Shown: one piece after another, positions 37,719 to 48,380 of the stretch | How positions within the stretch are numbered: the first letter of the stretch is position 1 | Layout of the letters: the number at the start of each line of letters is the position of its first letter | NCBI RefSeq assembly: GCF_024320865.1 | Contig: NZ_JANDBD010000002.1 | Coordinates: 310,001 to 374,000, forward strand | Direction of reading: 5' to 3' | Origin: Mycolicibacterium arenosum | Lineage (GTDB): Bacteria > Actinomycetota > Actinomycetes > Mycobacteriales > Mycobacteriaceae | DNA: 64,000 nucleotides | Notes under the pieces: generated by a model | Told to the model about the DNA's origin: nothing | Seen by the model: only the letters and a program-made list of their open reading frames with translations | Databases searched by the model: none | Made by a program: the position numbers and the translations under genes

Positions 37719-38512
37719 GTGCCCGAACGCACGCCCAGGAGAACGTCTTCCCAGCCGGGCACCTCGGGCTTGCGCTTGCGAGCGCGCTGCTTGGGGGCGG
37801 GCTTCGGCTCCGGTTCGACGACGGCGACGGGCTCCGGAGTGACCACCAGTGGTAGGTGGGGCTCGGAGACGGCGGGCTGTACGACGGGCTCGGCCACCGG
37901 TGCCACGGAGCGGAGCGGCGGCCGATTGAAGTCCGGGTCGATGAGCTCGGAGGCGGCGTCGTCGAAGGCGGTCGCCGTGCCGCCGTGCGCCCCGGGGCTG
38001 AAGCGGAAGTGGGCCACGTTGTCCGAGCGGCCCGCCTTCCACGCGAGCTGAACGGTCCAGCGGCCGTCCTCGTTTCGCCAGGCGTCCCAGGTGGTCGCCT
38101 CGGGGTCGAGGCCGCGGGAGATCAGCGCGGCGGTGATGGTCTCCAGCAGCGTCATGACCGCGGGCCCGTCGGACAGCACCGGGTGCGCGGCGGTGGCGAG
38201 TTCGGCCGCCCGTGCGCGTTCGAGGAGGACGGGATGGGCGAACCGCTCGACGCGGTGGCGCTCCATACCCGATGCGGCTGCGACCTGGTCGACGGATGCG
38301 CCTGCGCGAATCCTGGATTGAATGTCCTTGGGGCGCAGCACGGTTGGAACCTCGACCTCGATATTGGGCTTGCTGGAGCTGATGACCTCACCGCGGAGCG
38401 CGGCGTGCAGCCGGTCGTCCGGGTCCAAGATGAACTTCTCGCTCGCGTCGGACGTCTCGCAGATGATCCGTTTGCCGTCGACGTCGAGTCCGACGACATT
38501 GAGTTCCCGCAT
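37709..38512 (-). CDS. sepH: Septation protein SepH (DUF3071)
   Basis: 267 residues. SepH binds FtsZ and stimulates its assembly in actinobacteria. N-terminal DUF3071 domain (MRELNVVGLDVDGKRIICET to RIRAGASVDQVAAASG, a HTH-like motif) spans about residues 1-165, followed by a Pro/Glu/Val-rich linker and a basic C-terminal tail (PKQRARKRKPEVPGWEDVLLG). Equivalent to Rv0883c. Start MRELNVVG is the family start. Confidence 0.92.
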   Translation of the reverse strand: MRELNVVGLDVDGKRIICETSDASEKFILDPDDRLHAALRGEVISSSKPNIEVEVPTVLRPKDIQSRIRAGASVDQVAAASGMERHRVERFAHPVLLERARAAELATAAHPVLSDGPAVMTLLETITAALISRGLDPEATTWDAWRNEDGRWTVQLAWKAGRSDNVAHFRFSPGAHGGTATAFDDAASELIDPDFNRPPLRSVAPVAEPVVQPAVSEPHLPLVVTPEPVAVVEPEPKPAPKQRARKRKPEVPGWEDVLLGVRSGTQP

Positions 38513-38650
38513 ACCGACCTCCTCGGAGCTTAAGGCGTCACCCTACTGCGTGATCGGGTCGTCACCGGCCCGACACGCGGGGTGGTCGACGCTTGCTTTC
38601 GCGGCGGTTCTGTGCTGTTACTCGTGGTGCTGAAGGGGCTGAAGGTGTGC

Positions 38651-39852
<1,202 letters not shown>

Positions 39853-39981
39853 TGTGATGTGGATAACCTCGCTGAACCACATCTCGGAATAGCCCCTGGT
39901 TACTTCCTGGGACCGCGGGTACTGTGCTTAGACAACGAGCAACCGAATGTAAACCTCACGGTAGGCATGGGAGGCCTTGAA

Positions 39982-41010
39982 GTGGCTGTCAAAGAAGCCA
40001 GGACGCGAGTCGTCCGCCGCTGGCGCAAGAACATGGACGTCCTCGACGACACCGAGTACGTCGACACCCTGAAGACGCTGTCCGAGGGGTCGGTGCGACG
40101 CAACTTCAACCCCTACACCGACATCGACTGGGACTCGCCCGAGTTCGCCGTCGTCCCGAACGACGAGCGCTGGATCCTTCCCGCGACCGATCCGATCGGC
40201 CAGCACCCCTGGTACCGGTCTCAGTCGGTCGAGCGGCAGATCGAGATCGGCATGTGGCGCCAGGCCAACGTCGCGAAGGTCGGACTGCACTTCGAGTCGA
40301 TCCTGATCCGCGGCCTGATGGAGTACGCGTTCTGGACGCCGAACGGCTCGCCCGAATACCGGTACTGCCTGCACGAGGCGGTCGAGGAGTGCAACCACAC
40401 CCTGATGTTCCAGGAGATGGTCAACCGCATCGGGGCCGACGTGCCCGGTATGCCGCGGCTGCTCAAGTGGGTGCAGCCGGCCATCCCGCTGGTCGCCGGG
40501 CCGCTTCCGATTCCGTTCTGGTTCGGCATCCTCGCGGGTGAGGAACCGATCGATCACACACAGAAGAACGTGCTGCGCGAGGGCAAGGAACTGCACCCCA
40601 TCATGGAGCGGGTGATGGCGATCCACGTGGCCGAGGAGGCCCGGCACATCTCCTTCGCGCACGAGTACCTGCGTAAGCGGGTGCCGCACCTGCCGCGCCG
40701 CAAGCGCTTCTGGCTGTCGCTCTTCGTGCCGCTGACGATGCGGATCCTGTGCTCGGCGATCATCGTGCCGCCGCGGGCGTTCTGGAAGGAATTCGACATT
40801 CCGCGCTCGGTCCGCAAGGAGATCTTCTTCGCCTCGCCCGAGTCGCGTCAGATGCTGCGCGACATGTTCGGCGACGTGCGCATGCTGGCGCACGACACCG
40901 GCCTGATGAATCCGGTCGCCAAGCTAATTTGGCGGATGTGCCGGATCAACGGCACACCCAGCCGTTACCGCAGCGAGCCGCAGCGCCAGCATCTGGTCTC
41001 GGCGGCATAG
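39982..41010 (+). CDS. Rv0885-like diiron (AurF-type) protein
   Basis: 342 residues. Pattern of a ferritin-like diiron enzyme: HEAVEECNHTLMFQEM (Glu and ExxH) and HVAEEARHISFAHEYL (EExxH), with further helices around them, as in the AurF N-oxygenase-like family. Substrate unknown. GTG 39982 is preferred over ATG 39967 because GGGAGG lies exactly in front of it and the N-terminus (VAVKEARTRVVRRWRKNMD) matches Rv0885. Nine bases before fprB, which may supply electrons (inference). Confidence 0.88.
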   Translation: MAVKEARTRVVRRWRKNMDVLDDTEYVDTLKTLSEGSVRRNFNPYTDIDWDSPEFAVVPNDERWILPATDPIGQHPWYRSQSVERQIEIGMWRQANVAKVGLHFESILIRGLMEYAFWTPNGSPEYRYCLHEAVEECNHTLMFQEMVNRIGADVPGMPRLLKWVQPAIPLVAGPLPIPFWFGILAGEEPIDHTQKNVLREGKELHPIMERVMAIHVAEEARHISFAHEYLRKRVPHLPRRKRFWLSLFVPLTMRILCSAIIVPPRAFWKEFDIPRSVRKEIFFASPESRQMLRDMFGDVRMLAHDTGLMNPVAKLIWRMCRINGTPSRYRSEPQRQHLVSAA

Positions 41011-41019
41011 GCTCGCCGA

Positions 41020-42684
41020 GTGCCCCACGTCGTCACCCAGTCGTGTTGCAGCGACGGGTCCTGCGTTTACGCCTGTCCGGTGAACTGCATCCACCCCTCA
41101 CCGGACGAGCCGGGCTTCGCGACCGCGGAGATGCTCTACATCGATCCGGACGCGTGCGTCGACTGCGGTGCGTGCGTGTCGGCGTGCCCGGTCGGAGCAA
41201 TCGCCCCGGACACGAAGCTGGAGCCCAAGCAGCTGCCCTTCGTCGAGCTGAACGCGATGTACTTCCCGAAGCGGGAGGGCAAGCTGCCGCCGACATCGAA
41301 GCTCGCCCCGGTGCTCGAGGCACCGCGCGTGAACTCGCGGCCCGGCGGACCGCTGCGGGTGGCCATCGTCGGCTCCGGCCCGGCCGCCATGTACGCGGCC
41401 GACGAACTTCTGACCCAGCAGGGCGTCGAAGTCAACGTCTTCGAGAAGCTGCCGACGCCTTACGGTTTGGTGCGCGCCGGAGTCGCACCGGATCACCAGA
41501 CCACCAAGCACGTCACGCGGCTGTTCGATCGGACGGCGGCCTCGCCCGGTTTCACGTTCTACCTGAACGTCGCGGTCGGCGAGCACATCACGCACGACGA
41601 ACTGCTGGCCCACCACCACGCGGTGCTCTACGCCGTCGGCGCGCCCAATGACCGCAGGCTCGACATCGAGGGGGTCGACCTGTCCGGCACCAGCACGGCC
41701 ACCGAGGTCGTCGCCTGGTTCAACGGCCACCCGGAGTACACCGACCTGCCCGTCGACCTGAGCCACGAGCGCGTGGTGATCGTCGGCAACGGCAACGTGG
41801 CACTCGACGTGGCGCGCATTCTCACCGCGGAACCGGACGCGCTCGCCCGCACCGACATCTCCGACCACGCCCTCACGGCGCTGCGGGACTCCCACGTCCG
41901 CGAAGTGGTCATCGCCGCGCGCCGCGGCCCAGCCCAGTCGGCGTTCACGCTGCCCGAACTCATCGGTCTGACGGCGACACACGAGGTGGTCCTCAGCGCA
42001 GCGGACCACGACCTGGTGCAGTCCGACCTCGCCACCGAGTCCGATCCCTTGACCCGTAGCAAGCTCGAGATTCTGGCCGGACTCGGTGCCGCCGAGGCGC
42101 CGAGCACCCGACCGCGCATCCGGTTCGCCTACTTGATGACACCGCACCGGGTGATCGGATCAGCGGGCCGCGTCGAGGGCGTCGAGTTCACGATCACCGG
42201 GACGACCGAGACCCGTCGTCTCGACACCGGACTCCTGCTCACGTCGATCGGCTACCGCGGCAAGGCGATTCGCGACCTGCCGTTCGACGACGCCGCCGGT
42301 GTGGTGCCCAACGAAGGTGGCCGCGTCGACGGGACGCCCGGCACCTACGTCGCCGGCTGGATCAAGCGGGGGCCGACGGGCTTCATCGGCACCAACAAGT
42401 CGTGTGCCTCGCAGACCGTGCACGAACTGGTGGCCGACTACAACGCGGGCGCCCTGGCCGATCCCGTCGCGAAGACCTCCGCGCTGGACCGGCTGGTCCG
42501 CACGCGCCAGCCCGACCTGGTGGACTCGGCGGGGTGGGCGGCCATCGACAGCGCCGAACTGGCGCGCGGAGGCGGCATCCGGCCGCGGGTGAAGTTCACC
42601 GCGGTGCCGGAGATGCTCGCCGTCGCGGCGACCGCACCGCGGCCGCCGCTCAGCCGCAGGTTGCTCAGCGGCCTGCTGCGCTGA
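41020..42684 (+). CDS. fprB: Ferredoxin/ferredoxin-NADP reductase fusion FprB
   Basis: 554 residues. Residues 1-60 are a 7Fe-type ferredoxin (CSDGSCVYACPVNCIHP and CVDCGACVSACPVGAI). From about 105 a FAD-binding adrenodoxin-reductase-like domain follows: VAIVGSGPAAMYAADELL, TPYGLVRAGVAPDHQ, NADP site VIVGNGNVALDVARIL and the C-terminal GWIKRGPTGFIGTNKSCA. M. tuberculosis FprB has 575 residues and the same fusion. GTG start at 41020. Directly follows the diiron gene. Confidence 0.95.
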   Translation: MPHVVTQSCCSDGSCVYACPVNCIHPSPDEPGFATAEMLYIDPDACVDCGACVSACPVGAIAPDTKLEPKQLPFVELNAMYFPKREGKLPPTSKLAPVLEAPRVNSRPGGPLRVAIVGSGPAAMYAADELLTQQGVEVNVFEKLPTPYGLVRAGVAPDHQTTKHVTRLFDRTAASPGFTFYLNVAVGEHITHDELLAHHHAVLYAVGAPNDRRLDIEGVDLSGTSTATEVVAWFNGHPEYTDLPVDLSHERVVIVGNGNVALDVARILTAEPDALARTDISDHALTALRDSHVREVVIAARRGPAQSAFTLPELIGLTATHEVVLSAADHDLVQSDLATESDPLTRSKLEILAGLGAAEAPSTRPRIRFAYLMTPHRVIGSAGRVEGVEFTITGTTETRRLDTGLLLTSIGYRGKAIRDLPFDDAAGVVPNEGGRVDGTPGTYVAGWIKRGPTGFIGTNKSCASQTVHELVADYNAGALADPVAKTSALDRLVRTRQPDLVDSAGWAAIDSAELARGGGIRPRVKFTAVPEMLAVAATAPRPPLSRRLLSGLLR

Positions 42685-42739
42685 CGCGACTTTTCCCAAA
42701 GCGGCGCGCGGCGGGGGAGCGCGGGCGTAGGCAGATGTC

Positions 42740-45361
42740 GTGACGTGTGCGACGTACGTGGGTCGGGTCGGGGCACTGGCGGTGGCGCTGGGGGTCGGTG
42801 CCGGGTTGTTCACCGGTACGGGGGTCGCGTGGGCGGACCCTGACGAATCGAGCGGCTCGTCGTCAGCCGAGTCGAGCCAAGCCGAGTCGAGCCACGCCGA
42901 GTCGACGACTCCTGAGCCGACCGGTGACGGTGCCGAATCCGGAGCTACCGGGTCGGCCGACACCGACGGGCCGACGTCGTCGGTCAACGGCGTGCCGGTG
43001 AGCGCCGACGATTCCGACGAGGATTCCGACGAGGTCGGGCCCGAACCCGACGAGACCGGGATCGCCGAACCGAAGCCGAAGCTCCAGCGCAAGAAGCTCG
43101 CCAGCCAGGCACCCGAGCCCGGCGTTCGCGAGATCGACACCACGCAGGTCGCCACTCGTACTTCCTCTGCGTCAGTTCAATCTCGAGCAGCCGACCCCGA
43201 GCCAACCGACTCCGAGCCAACCGACCCCGAGCCTGCCGACCCCGAGCCGGAACCGGCTACGCAGCAACGACTCTCACTCACCACCGCTGCCACCGAGCCC
43301 GCGGTACCGGGCCTGCGCGCCTGGCCGACGGCGTTCGACCCCACGACGGCGGTGAGTTACCTGACGGGCCTGGTGACCAGTGTCGTCAGTGCCGTGCTCA
43401 ACCCGTTCGCCGCGGGGTTGCCCGCCGGCCCCGTCGAACCGCCGACGGTGTGGACGCTGCTGGCATGGGTGCGCCGCGAGCTGTTCAACGAGTCGCCGAC
43501 CATCACCTACGACCCGGTGCTCAACTCGCAGACGGTCAACTCCGACGGTGACGTCGTCGTCACGGGTGACATCGGCGCCGACGACGCCGACGCGGACCCG
43601 AGGACGTACACGGTGATCGGCCGCCCACTCAACGGCGGCACCGTGTCCGTCGACGTCGACGGGGGCTTCACCTATCGGCCCACCAACGCGATGGCCGCCG
43701 TCGGCGGGTGGGATCAGTTCACCGTCGTCGTCGACGACGCGGCCGCAGGCCTGCACGTGCACGGCCCGCTCGGCCTGCTGCAGTTCGTGCCGATCCTCGG
43801 TGACTTCCTGAATCCCGGTGCCGGACATCGGGTTGCGAAGACCGTCACGGTCACCGTCGCACCGACAGCGGGCGTCGACCTGTCGTTCCCCGACGGCTTC
43901 CACTGGGGTGTCGCGCACGCTGGCTTCCAGGCCGAGGGTGGACCAGGGTCCCCCGTCGACCCGAATTCCGACTGGTATCGATGGGTGCACGACCCGATCA
44001 ACCAGCTGCTCGGCCTCACCAGGGGGGTGCCGGAGGACGGGCCGGGCGCTTACGTCCGGTACGACGAGGACGCCCAGCTGGCCCGTGACGAACTGGGGAT
44101 GAACACCTTCCGGATGAGCATCGAGTGGAGTCGCATCTTCCCCAACTCGACTGCCGCCATCGACATCTCGGATGAGGGCGGCGTGATCAGCCTCGCCGAT
44201 CTGCAGGCGATGGACGAGCTGGCTGACGAGGCCGAGGTCGCGCACTACCGGGACGTGCTGGCGTCGCTGCGCGCACACGGGCTCGAGCCCATGGTGACGG
44301 TGTCGCATTTCTCGTTGCCCGTCTGGGTCAACGACCCGATCGCGGCGCGCCCGCTGATTCAGCTCGGCCTGCCCGCGCCGGCGGCGGGTTGGCTGTCGGA
44401 GACCACGCCCGTCGAGTTCGAGAAGTACGCCGCCTATCTCGCATGGAAGTACGGCGACCAGGTGGACAACTGGGCCACCATCAACGAGCCGTTCCCTCCG
44501 GTGCTCACCCAGTACTTCGCGATCCCCGGCGTCGTGCCGGCGTGGCCGCCGGGTGTCATCCGCCCCGACCTGGCGTCGACGTTCCTGGTGAACGAGGCCA
44601 AGGGGCACGTCGCCGCCTACGACGCGATCCACGCCTGGGACGCCGATGCGTTCGTCGGCTTCACGAACAACATGATTCCGGCACGCCCGGCCAACCCGAC
44701 CAGTGAACTCGACGTGCAGGCGGCGGACGCGTGGAACCTCTTCTACAACAACTGGTTTCCCCAGGCAGTGGTCAACGGCTGGGTCGACGCGAACTTCGAC
44801 GGCGTTCAGACGCCCGACGAGATCCACCCGGACTTCGCGGACAAGATCGACTTCCTCGGCGTTCAGTACTACGGGTCGCAGCCGATGACCGGTTTCGGCG
44901 TCGCACCCGTGCCCGGATTCCCGTTCCTGCGCGGCATCCCCATCCGGTGTGAGGCGGCGTCGGCGACGTGCAGCGACTTCAACCAGCCGATCGACCCCGG
45001 CGGGTTCCGCGAGGTGCTCGAGGTGGCGGCGTCGTACGGGAAACCGGTGTGGGTCACGGAGAACGGCATCGCCGACGACGAGGACACCAAGCGGCCGGGG
45101 TACCTGGTGAACCACATCGCGGTCGTACAGGACCTGGTCGCGCACGGTACCGACATCCGCGGATACACGTACTGGTCGTTCGTCGACAACCTCGAGTGGT
45201 CGGAGGGTTACCACCTGCAGTTCGGGTTGTACGGGTCGGACCCGACGACGCCGGAACTGGAACGCACCCCGAAACCGGCGAGCATCGCGGCGATCAGTGC
45301 GATCACCGGCTCGAACGGGTTGCCCCTGTTCCTGCTCGGCCAGTACGCGCCGTCGCTATGA
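42740..45361 (+). CDS. Secreted multidomain GH1 beta-glycosidase
   Basis: 873 residues. Signal peptide (VALGVGAGLFTGTGVAWA, cleavage before DPDES); an acidic low-complexity segment of Ser/Glu/Asp/Pro (about 35-180, with repeated DSEPTDPEP units); a hydrophobic/Pro-rich linker found in many mycobacterial surface proteins; an Ig/cadherin-like (VCBS type) domain at about 250-370 (SPTITYDPVLNSQTV, GGTVSVDVDGGFTYRP); then a complete GH1 barrel at about 375-860. Catalytic residues are present: acid/base Glu583 in TINEP and nucleophile Glu774 in WVTENGIAD. GH1 enzymes hydrolyse beta-glucosides and related sugars; the substrate is not readable. Absent from the M. tuberculosis Rv0886-Rv0887c junction, so it is a lineage-specific insertion. 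Confidence 0.9.
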   Translation: MTCATYVGRVGALAVALGVGAGLFTGTGVAWADPDESSGSSSAESSQAESSHAESTTPEPTGDGAESGATGSADTDGPTSSVNGVPVSADDSDEDSDEVGPEPDETGIAEPKPKLQRKKLASQAPEPGVREIDTTQVATRTSSASVQSRAADPEPTDSEPTDPEPADPEPEPATQQRLSLTTAATEPAVPGLRAWPTAFDPTTAVSYLTGLVTSVVSAVLNPFAAGLPAGPVEPPTVWTLLAWVRRELFNESPTITYDPVLNSQTVNSDGDVVVTGDIGADDADADPRTYTVIGRPLNGGTVSVDVDGGFTYRPTNAMAAVGGWDQFTVVVDDAAAGLHVHGPLGLLQFVPILGDFLNPGAGHRVAKTVTVTVAPTAGVDLSFPDGFHWGVAHAGFQAEGGPGSPVDPNSDWYRWVHDPINQLLGLTRGVPEDGPGAYVRYDEDAQLARDELGMNTFRMSIEWSRIFPNSTAAIDISDEGGVISLADLQAMDELADEAEVAHYRDVLASLRAHGLEPMVTVSHFSLPVWVNDPIAARPLIQLGLPAPAAGWLSETTPVEFEKYAAYLAWKYGDQVDNWATINEPFPPVLTQYFAIPGVVPAWPPGVIRPDLASTFLVNEAKGHVAAYDAIHAWDADAFVGFTNNMIPARPANPTSELDVQAADAWNLFYNNWFPQAVVNGWVDANFDGVQTPDEIHPDFADKIDFLGVQYYGSQPMTGFGVAPVPGFPFLRGIPIRCEAASATCSDFNQPIDPGGFREVLEVAASYGKPVWVTENGIADDEDTKRPGYLVNHIAVVQDLVAHGTDIRGYTYWSFVDNLEWSEGYHLQFGLYGSDPTTPELERTPKPASIAAISAITGSNGLPLFLLGQYAPSL

Positions 45362-45820
45362 CCCCTGGCTCATCTGCCCGGCGAGTTCGGCCATGTCGAC
45401 CTCGCGCACGTGCTGCGCCAGCGACCAGAGGTGGCCGAACGGGTCGCGGATAGCGCCGTAGCGGTCGCCCCAGAACTGGTCCTCCAGCGGCGCGACGACG
45501 GTGGCGCCCGCGTCCAGCGCGCGCTGGAATCGGGACTCGACGTCGTCGGCGAATTGGAGGTGGATGGTGACCGCCGAGCCGCCCAGCGCGGTCGGCGTCG
45601 TGGACTTGCCGCCCGACATCTCGGGGTAGTCGTCGTTGAGCATGATCATCGCGCCGTTCACCAGCAGCGAGGCGTGCGCGATCCTGCCGTCCGGCCCGGC
45701 GAGCCGGATCATCTCCTCGGCGCCGAACGCCGCCGCGTAGAAGTCGATGGCCGCCGCGGCGTCGTCGACGACGAGGTGGGCTGCGACGAAGGGCGGGGTG
45801 GGAGGGGTGAGGTCGGTCAT
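45356..45820 (-). CDS. Glyoxalase/VOC protein (Rv0887c-like, PhnB type)
   Basis: 154 residues, one VOC repeat pair: AHLVVDDAAAAIDFYAAAFG, ALVNG-type strand MIMLNDDYPEMSGG and DPFGHLWSLAQHVREV at the end. This pattern is the PhnB-like/YdhN subgroup, function unknown. ATG at 45820 gives the length of Rv0887c. Overlaps the GH1 gene end by 6 bp. Confidence 0.9.
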   Translation of the reverse strand: MTDLTPPTPPFVAAHLVVDDAAAAIDFYAAAFGAEEMIRLAGPDGRIAHASLLVNGAMIMLNDDYPEMSGGKSTTPTALGGSAVTIHLQFADDVESRFQRALDAGATVVAPLEDQFWGDRYGAIRDPFGHLWSLAQHVREVDMAELAGQMSQGS

Positions 45821-45880
45821 GGCTGACTCCGTTCGTTGGGGTGACGCGATGCTGACTCGCGGCACACCGGGAACTCATCG

Positions 45881-46486
45881 CTACACGACGGAGAAGTCCG
45901 GTGGCAGCGCGGCCCGTCCGGTCAGCGCCAGCAGCACGTCCTCGCCGTCACCGACCTGAACCGCGATGCGGGCGGCCAGCGCCGCCGCCTCCGCGAGCAC
46001 GTCGGCCGGTTGGGTCGGAGGCAACCCCGTGGCCCGCGCGATGTCGAGGCCGTGCACCGCGAACTCGAAGACGCGCGTCGGGAGGTAGTTGCTCAGCCGG
46101 ATGCCCAGTCCGCCGATCACCGTAATCAACGGATCGTCGACGGCGGCAACGTCTTCCAGCGTGCGCACCACCAGCGCGTCGACGGTCGCCACGGGATCGT
46201 CGCCGAGGGCGAGGCCGGCCTGCCTGCCGCGTTCGACGATGTCGGCGGCCCCGACGTTCGAGGCGTAGTCGCGGATCTTCGCGTAGTAGTCGGCCGCGCT
46301 GGTGACGTCTTCGTGCTCGGCTGTCGACTGCAGGTAGGTCGAGACCGTGATCAGTGAGCGGGACGTGTGGCCGACGAGTGCCCGCAGATCCCATTCGCCG
46401 AGGCCCGGCCCTGCCCACCCGTCCCGCGGCAGGGCGCGCACCTGGGCCGCGAATGCGTGCGCCGCGGCCGCGAACGTCGTGGTCAC
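45881..46486 (-). CDS. TIGR03086/maleylpyruvate-isomerase N-domain (DinB-like) protein
   Basis: 201 residues with the mycothiol-dependent maleylpyruvate isomerase N-terminal fold pattern (LGEWDLRALVGHTSRSLITVSTY, RVFEFAVHGLDIARATGLP). Many actinobacterial paralogues exist and are thought to be mycothiol-dependent transferases; the reaction is unknown here. GTG start at 46486 overlaps the citA stop by 4 bp, so it is coupled to citA. Confidence 0.82.
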   Translation of the reverse strand: MTTTFAAAAHAFAAQVRALPRDGWAGPGLGEWDLRALVGHTSRSLITVSTYLQSTAEHEDVTSAADYYAKIRDYASNVGAADIVERGRQAGLALGDDPVATVDALVVRTLEDVAAVDDPLITVIGGLGIRLSNYLPTRVFEFAVHGLDIARATGLPPTQPADVLAEAAALAARIAVQVGDGEDVLLALTGRAALPPDFSVV

Positions 46487-47610
46487 CTCGCTGCGATCTG
46501 GTCCCAGCCCTCCACCGACTGGGGTGAGCGGGGTTCGGGTCCGACGTAGATCGCGGCGGGGCGGACGAGCTTGCCGAGGCGCTTCTGCTCGAGGATGTGC
46601 GCGCACCACCCCGCGGTTCGTCCGCAGGTGAACATCGCGGGCATCATCGTGGCGGGAACGCCCGCGAAGTCGAGGATGACCGCCGCCCAGAACTCGACGT
46701 TGGTCTCGATCGCCCGATCCGGCCTGCGTTCGCGCAATTCGGCCAGCGCCGCCTGCTCGAGCGCCGCGGCCACCTCGAAGCGGGGCGCCTGCAGGCGCTG
46801 CGCCGTGGCGCGCAGCACGCGTGCCCGCGGATCCTCCGCGCGGTAGACCCGATGGCCGAAGCCCATCAGCTTGTCCTTGCGGTCGAGGATGCCCTTGACG
46901 ACGGCGCGGGCGTCGCCGGTCGCCTCGACCTCCTCGATCATCGGCAGCACGCGGGCGGGGGCGCCGCCGTGCAGCGGACCGCTCATCGCCCCGACCGCCC
47001 CCGACAACGCGGCCGCGACGTCGGCCCCGGTGGACGTGATCACCCGCGCGGTGAAGGTCGACGCGTTCATCCCGTGCTCAGCGGCCGTCACCCAGTACGC
47101 GTCGATGGCTTCGACGTGGCGGGGATCGGGGTCACCCTTCCAGCGGGTCATGAAACGCTGTGTGACCGTTGCGCATTCGTCGATCACGCGCTGGGGTACG
47201 GCGGGCTTGTAGATGCCGCGAGCGGACTGCGCGACGTAGGACAGCGCCATCACCGACGCGCGGGCGAGCTGGTCGCGCGCCGTCTGATCGTCGATGTCGA
47301 GGGTGGGCGCGTAACCCCAGATCGGCGCGAGCATCGCGAGACCGGCCTGCACGTCGACGCGCACGTCGCCGCTGTGGATCGGCAGCGGGAACGGCTCGGC
47401 GGGGACGAGCCCGTTGCCGAACCGGCCGTCGACCAGCAGCGCCCACACGTCGCCGAACGTCACGTGGTCGGCCACCAGATCCTCGATGTCGACACCGCGA
47501 TAGCGCAGCGCGCCACCGTCCTTATCGGGTTCGGCGATCTCGGTGGTGAAGGCGACGACGCCCTCGAGACCGGCGACGAAGTCATCGGGGACCACTGACG
47601 GTTGCGTCAT
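46483..47610 (-). CDS. citA: Citrate synthase, second isozyme (CitA)
   Basis: 375 residues; condenses oxaloacetate with acetyl-CoA (or may use propionyl-CoA as methylcitrate synthase). Motifs: catalytic-His regions [19 protein letters not shown] and [19 protein letters not shown], and [16 protein letters not shown]. It is the short CitA type (Rv0889c) that differs from the longer GltA2 located 3 kb away. ATG 47610 gives the family N-terminus [18 protein letters not shown]. Confidence 0.94.
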   Translation of the reverse strand: MTQPSVVPDDFVAGLEGVVAFTTEIAEPDKDGGALRYRGVDIEDLVADHVTFGDVWALLVDGRFGNGLVPAEPFPLPIHSGDVRVDVQAGLAMLAPIWGYAPTLDIDDQTARDQLARASVMALSYVAQSARGIYKPAVPQRVIDECATVTQRFMTRWKGDPDPRHVEAIDAYWVTAAEHGMNASTFTARVITSTGADVAAALSGAVGAMSGPLHGGAPARVLPMIEEVEATGDARAVVKGILDRKDKLMGFGHRVYRAEDPRARVLRATAQRLQAPRFEVAAALEQAALAELRERRPDRAIETNVEFWAAVILDFAGVPATMMPAMFTCGRTAGWCAHILEQKRLGKLVRPAAIYVGPEPRSPQSVEGWDQIAAR

Positions 47611-47694
47611 GTCCGCGATTCTCGCACTGGGATCGGCGGCGACTACTTCCGGTCGGTAACGAGTGGCCGAACTTCCGGGCGTAGCGTCGCACGG

Positions 47695-48378
47695 GTGAGC
47701 GCTGGGAGTCCCGAGTCCGGTCCTGTCAACGGCGACCACCTCGCCAACATGCGGGTGGAGTACGGCTCGGTGGAGAAGGACGGCAGTGCCGATCTCGACG
47801 CGGACTGGCTGGCGGACGGCTGGCTGAGTCTGCTGCGGGCCTGGCTCGCCGACGCCGAACAGGGCGGGTGCGTCGAGGCCAACGCGATGGTGGTCGGCAC
47901 CGTCGACCAGGCGGGACGGCCCGTCACGCGCACGGTGCTGTGCAAGAGCGTGGACGAGGCCGGCATCACGTTCTTCACGAACTACGCCTCCGACAAGGGC
48001 GAGCAACTCGCCGCCACGCCCTACGCGTCGGCGACGTTCCCGTGGTACGCGCTCGGCAGGCAGGTCCACATCCGCGGCTCGGTCACCAAGGTCTCCGCCG
48101 CCGCCACGCTGGACTACTGGTCGACGCGCCCGCGCGGCTCGCAGTTGGGCGCCTGGGCATCGCAGCAGTCGCGGCCCATCGCATCGCGCGCGGCGTTGCT
48201 CGAGCAGCTTGCCGACGTCACCGCCCGCTTCGCCGACCTGGAAACCGTTCCGGTGCCGCCGAACTGGGGCGGTTACCTCATCACCCCCGACGTCGTCGAG
48301 TTCTGGCAGGGCCGCGAGAACCGTGTGCACAATCGCATCCGCGTCGCAGACGGCCGTCTCGAGCGGCTTCAGCCCTAA
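47695..48378 (+). CDS. pdxH: Pyridoxamine 5'-phosphate oxidase
   Basis: FMN enzyme making pyridoxal 5'-phosphate. 227 residues with [42 protein letters not shown] and the C-terminal [27 protein letters not shown] substrate loop. GTG 47695 is used; ATG 47750 would shorten the N-terminus. Divergent from citA. In M. tuberculosis pdxH is elsewhere (Rv2607). Confidence 0.94.
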   Translation: MSAGSPESGPVNGDHLANMRVEYGSVEKDGSADLDADWLADGWLSLLRAWLADAEQGGCVEANAMVVGTVDQAGRPVTRTVLCKSVDEAGITFFTNYASDKGEQLAATPYASATFPWYALGRQVHIRGSVTKVSAAATLDYWSTRPRGSQLGAWASQQSRPIASRAALLEQLADVTARFADLETVPVPPNWGGYLITPDVVEFWQGRENRVHNRIRVADGRLERLQP

Positions 48379-48380
48379 GA

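Noticed and set aside
43274-45214. 646-codon minus-strand frame opposite the GH1 gene
   Set aside because: Val/Arg-rich shadow of the GH1 coding sequence, which carries all catalytic motifs.
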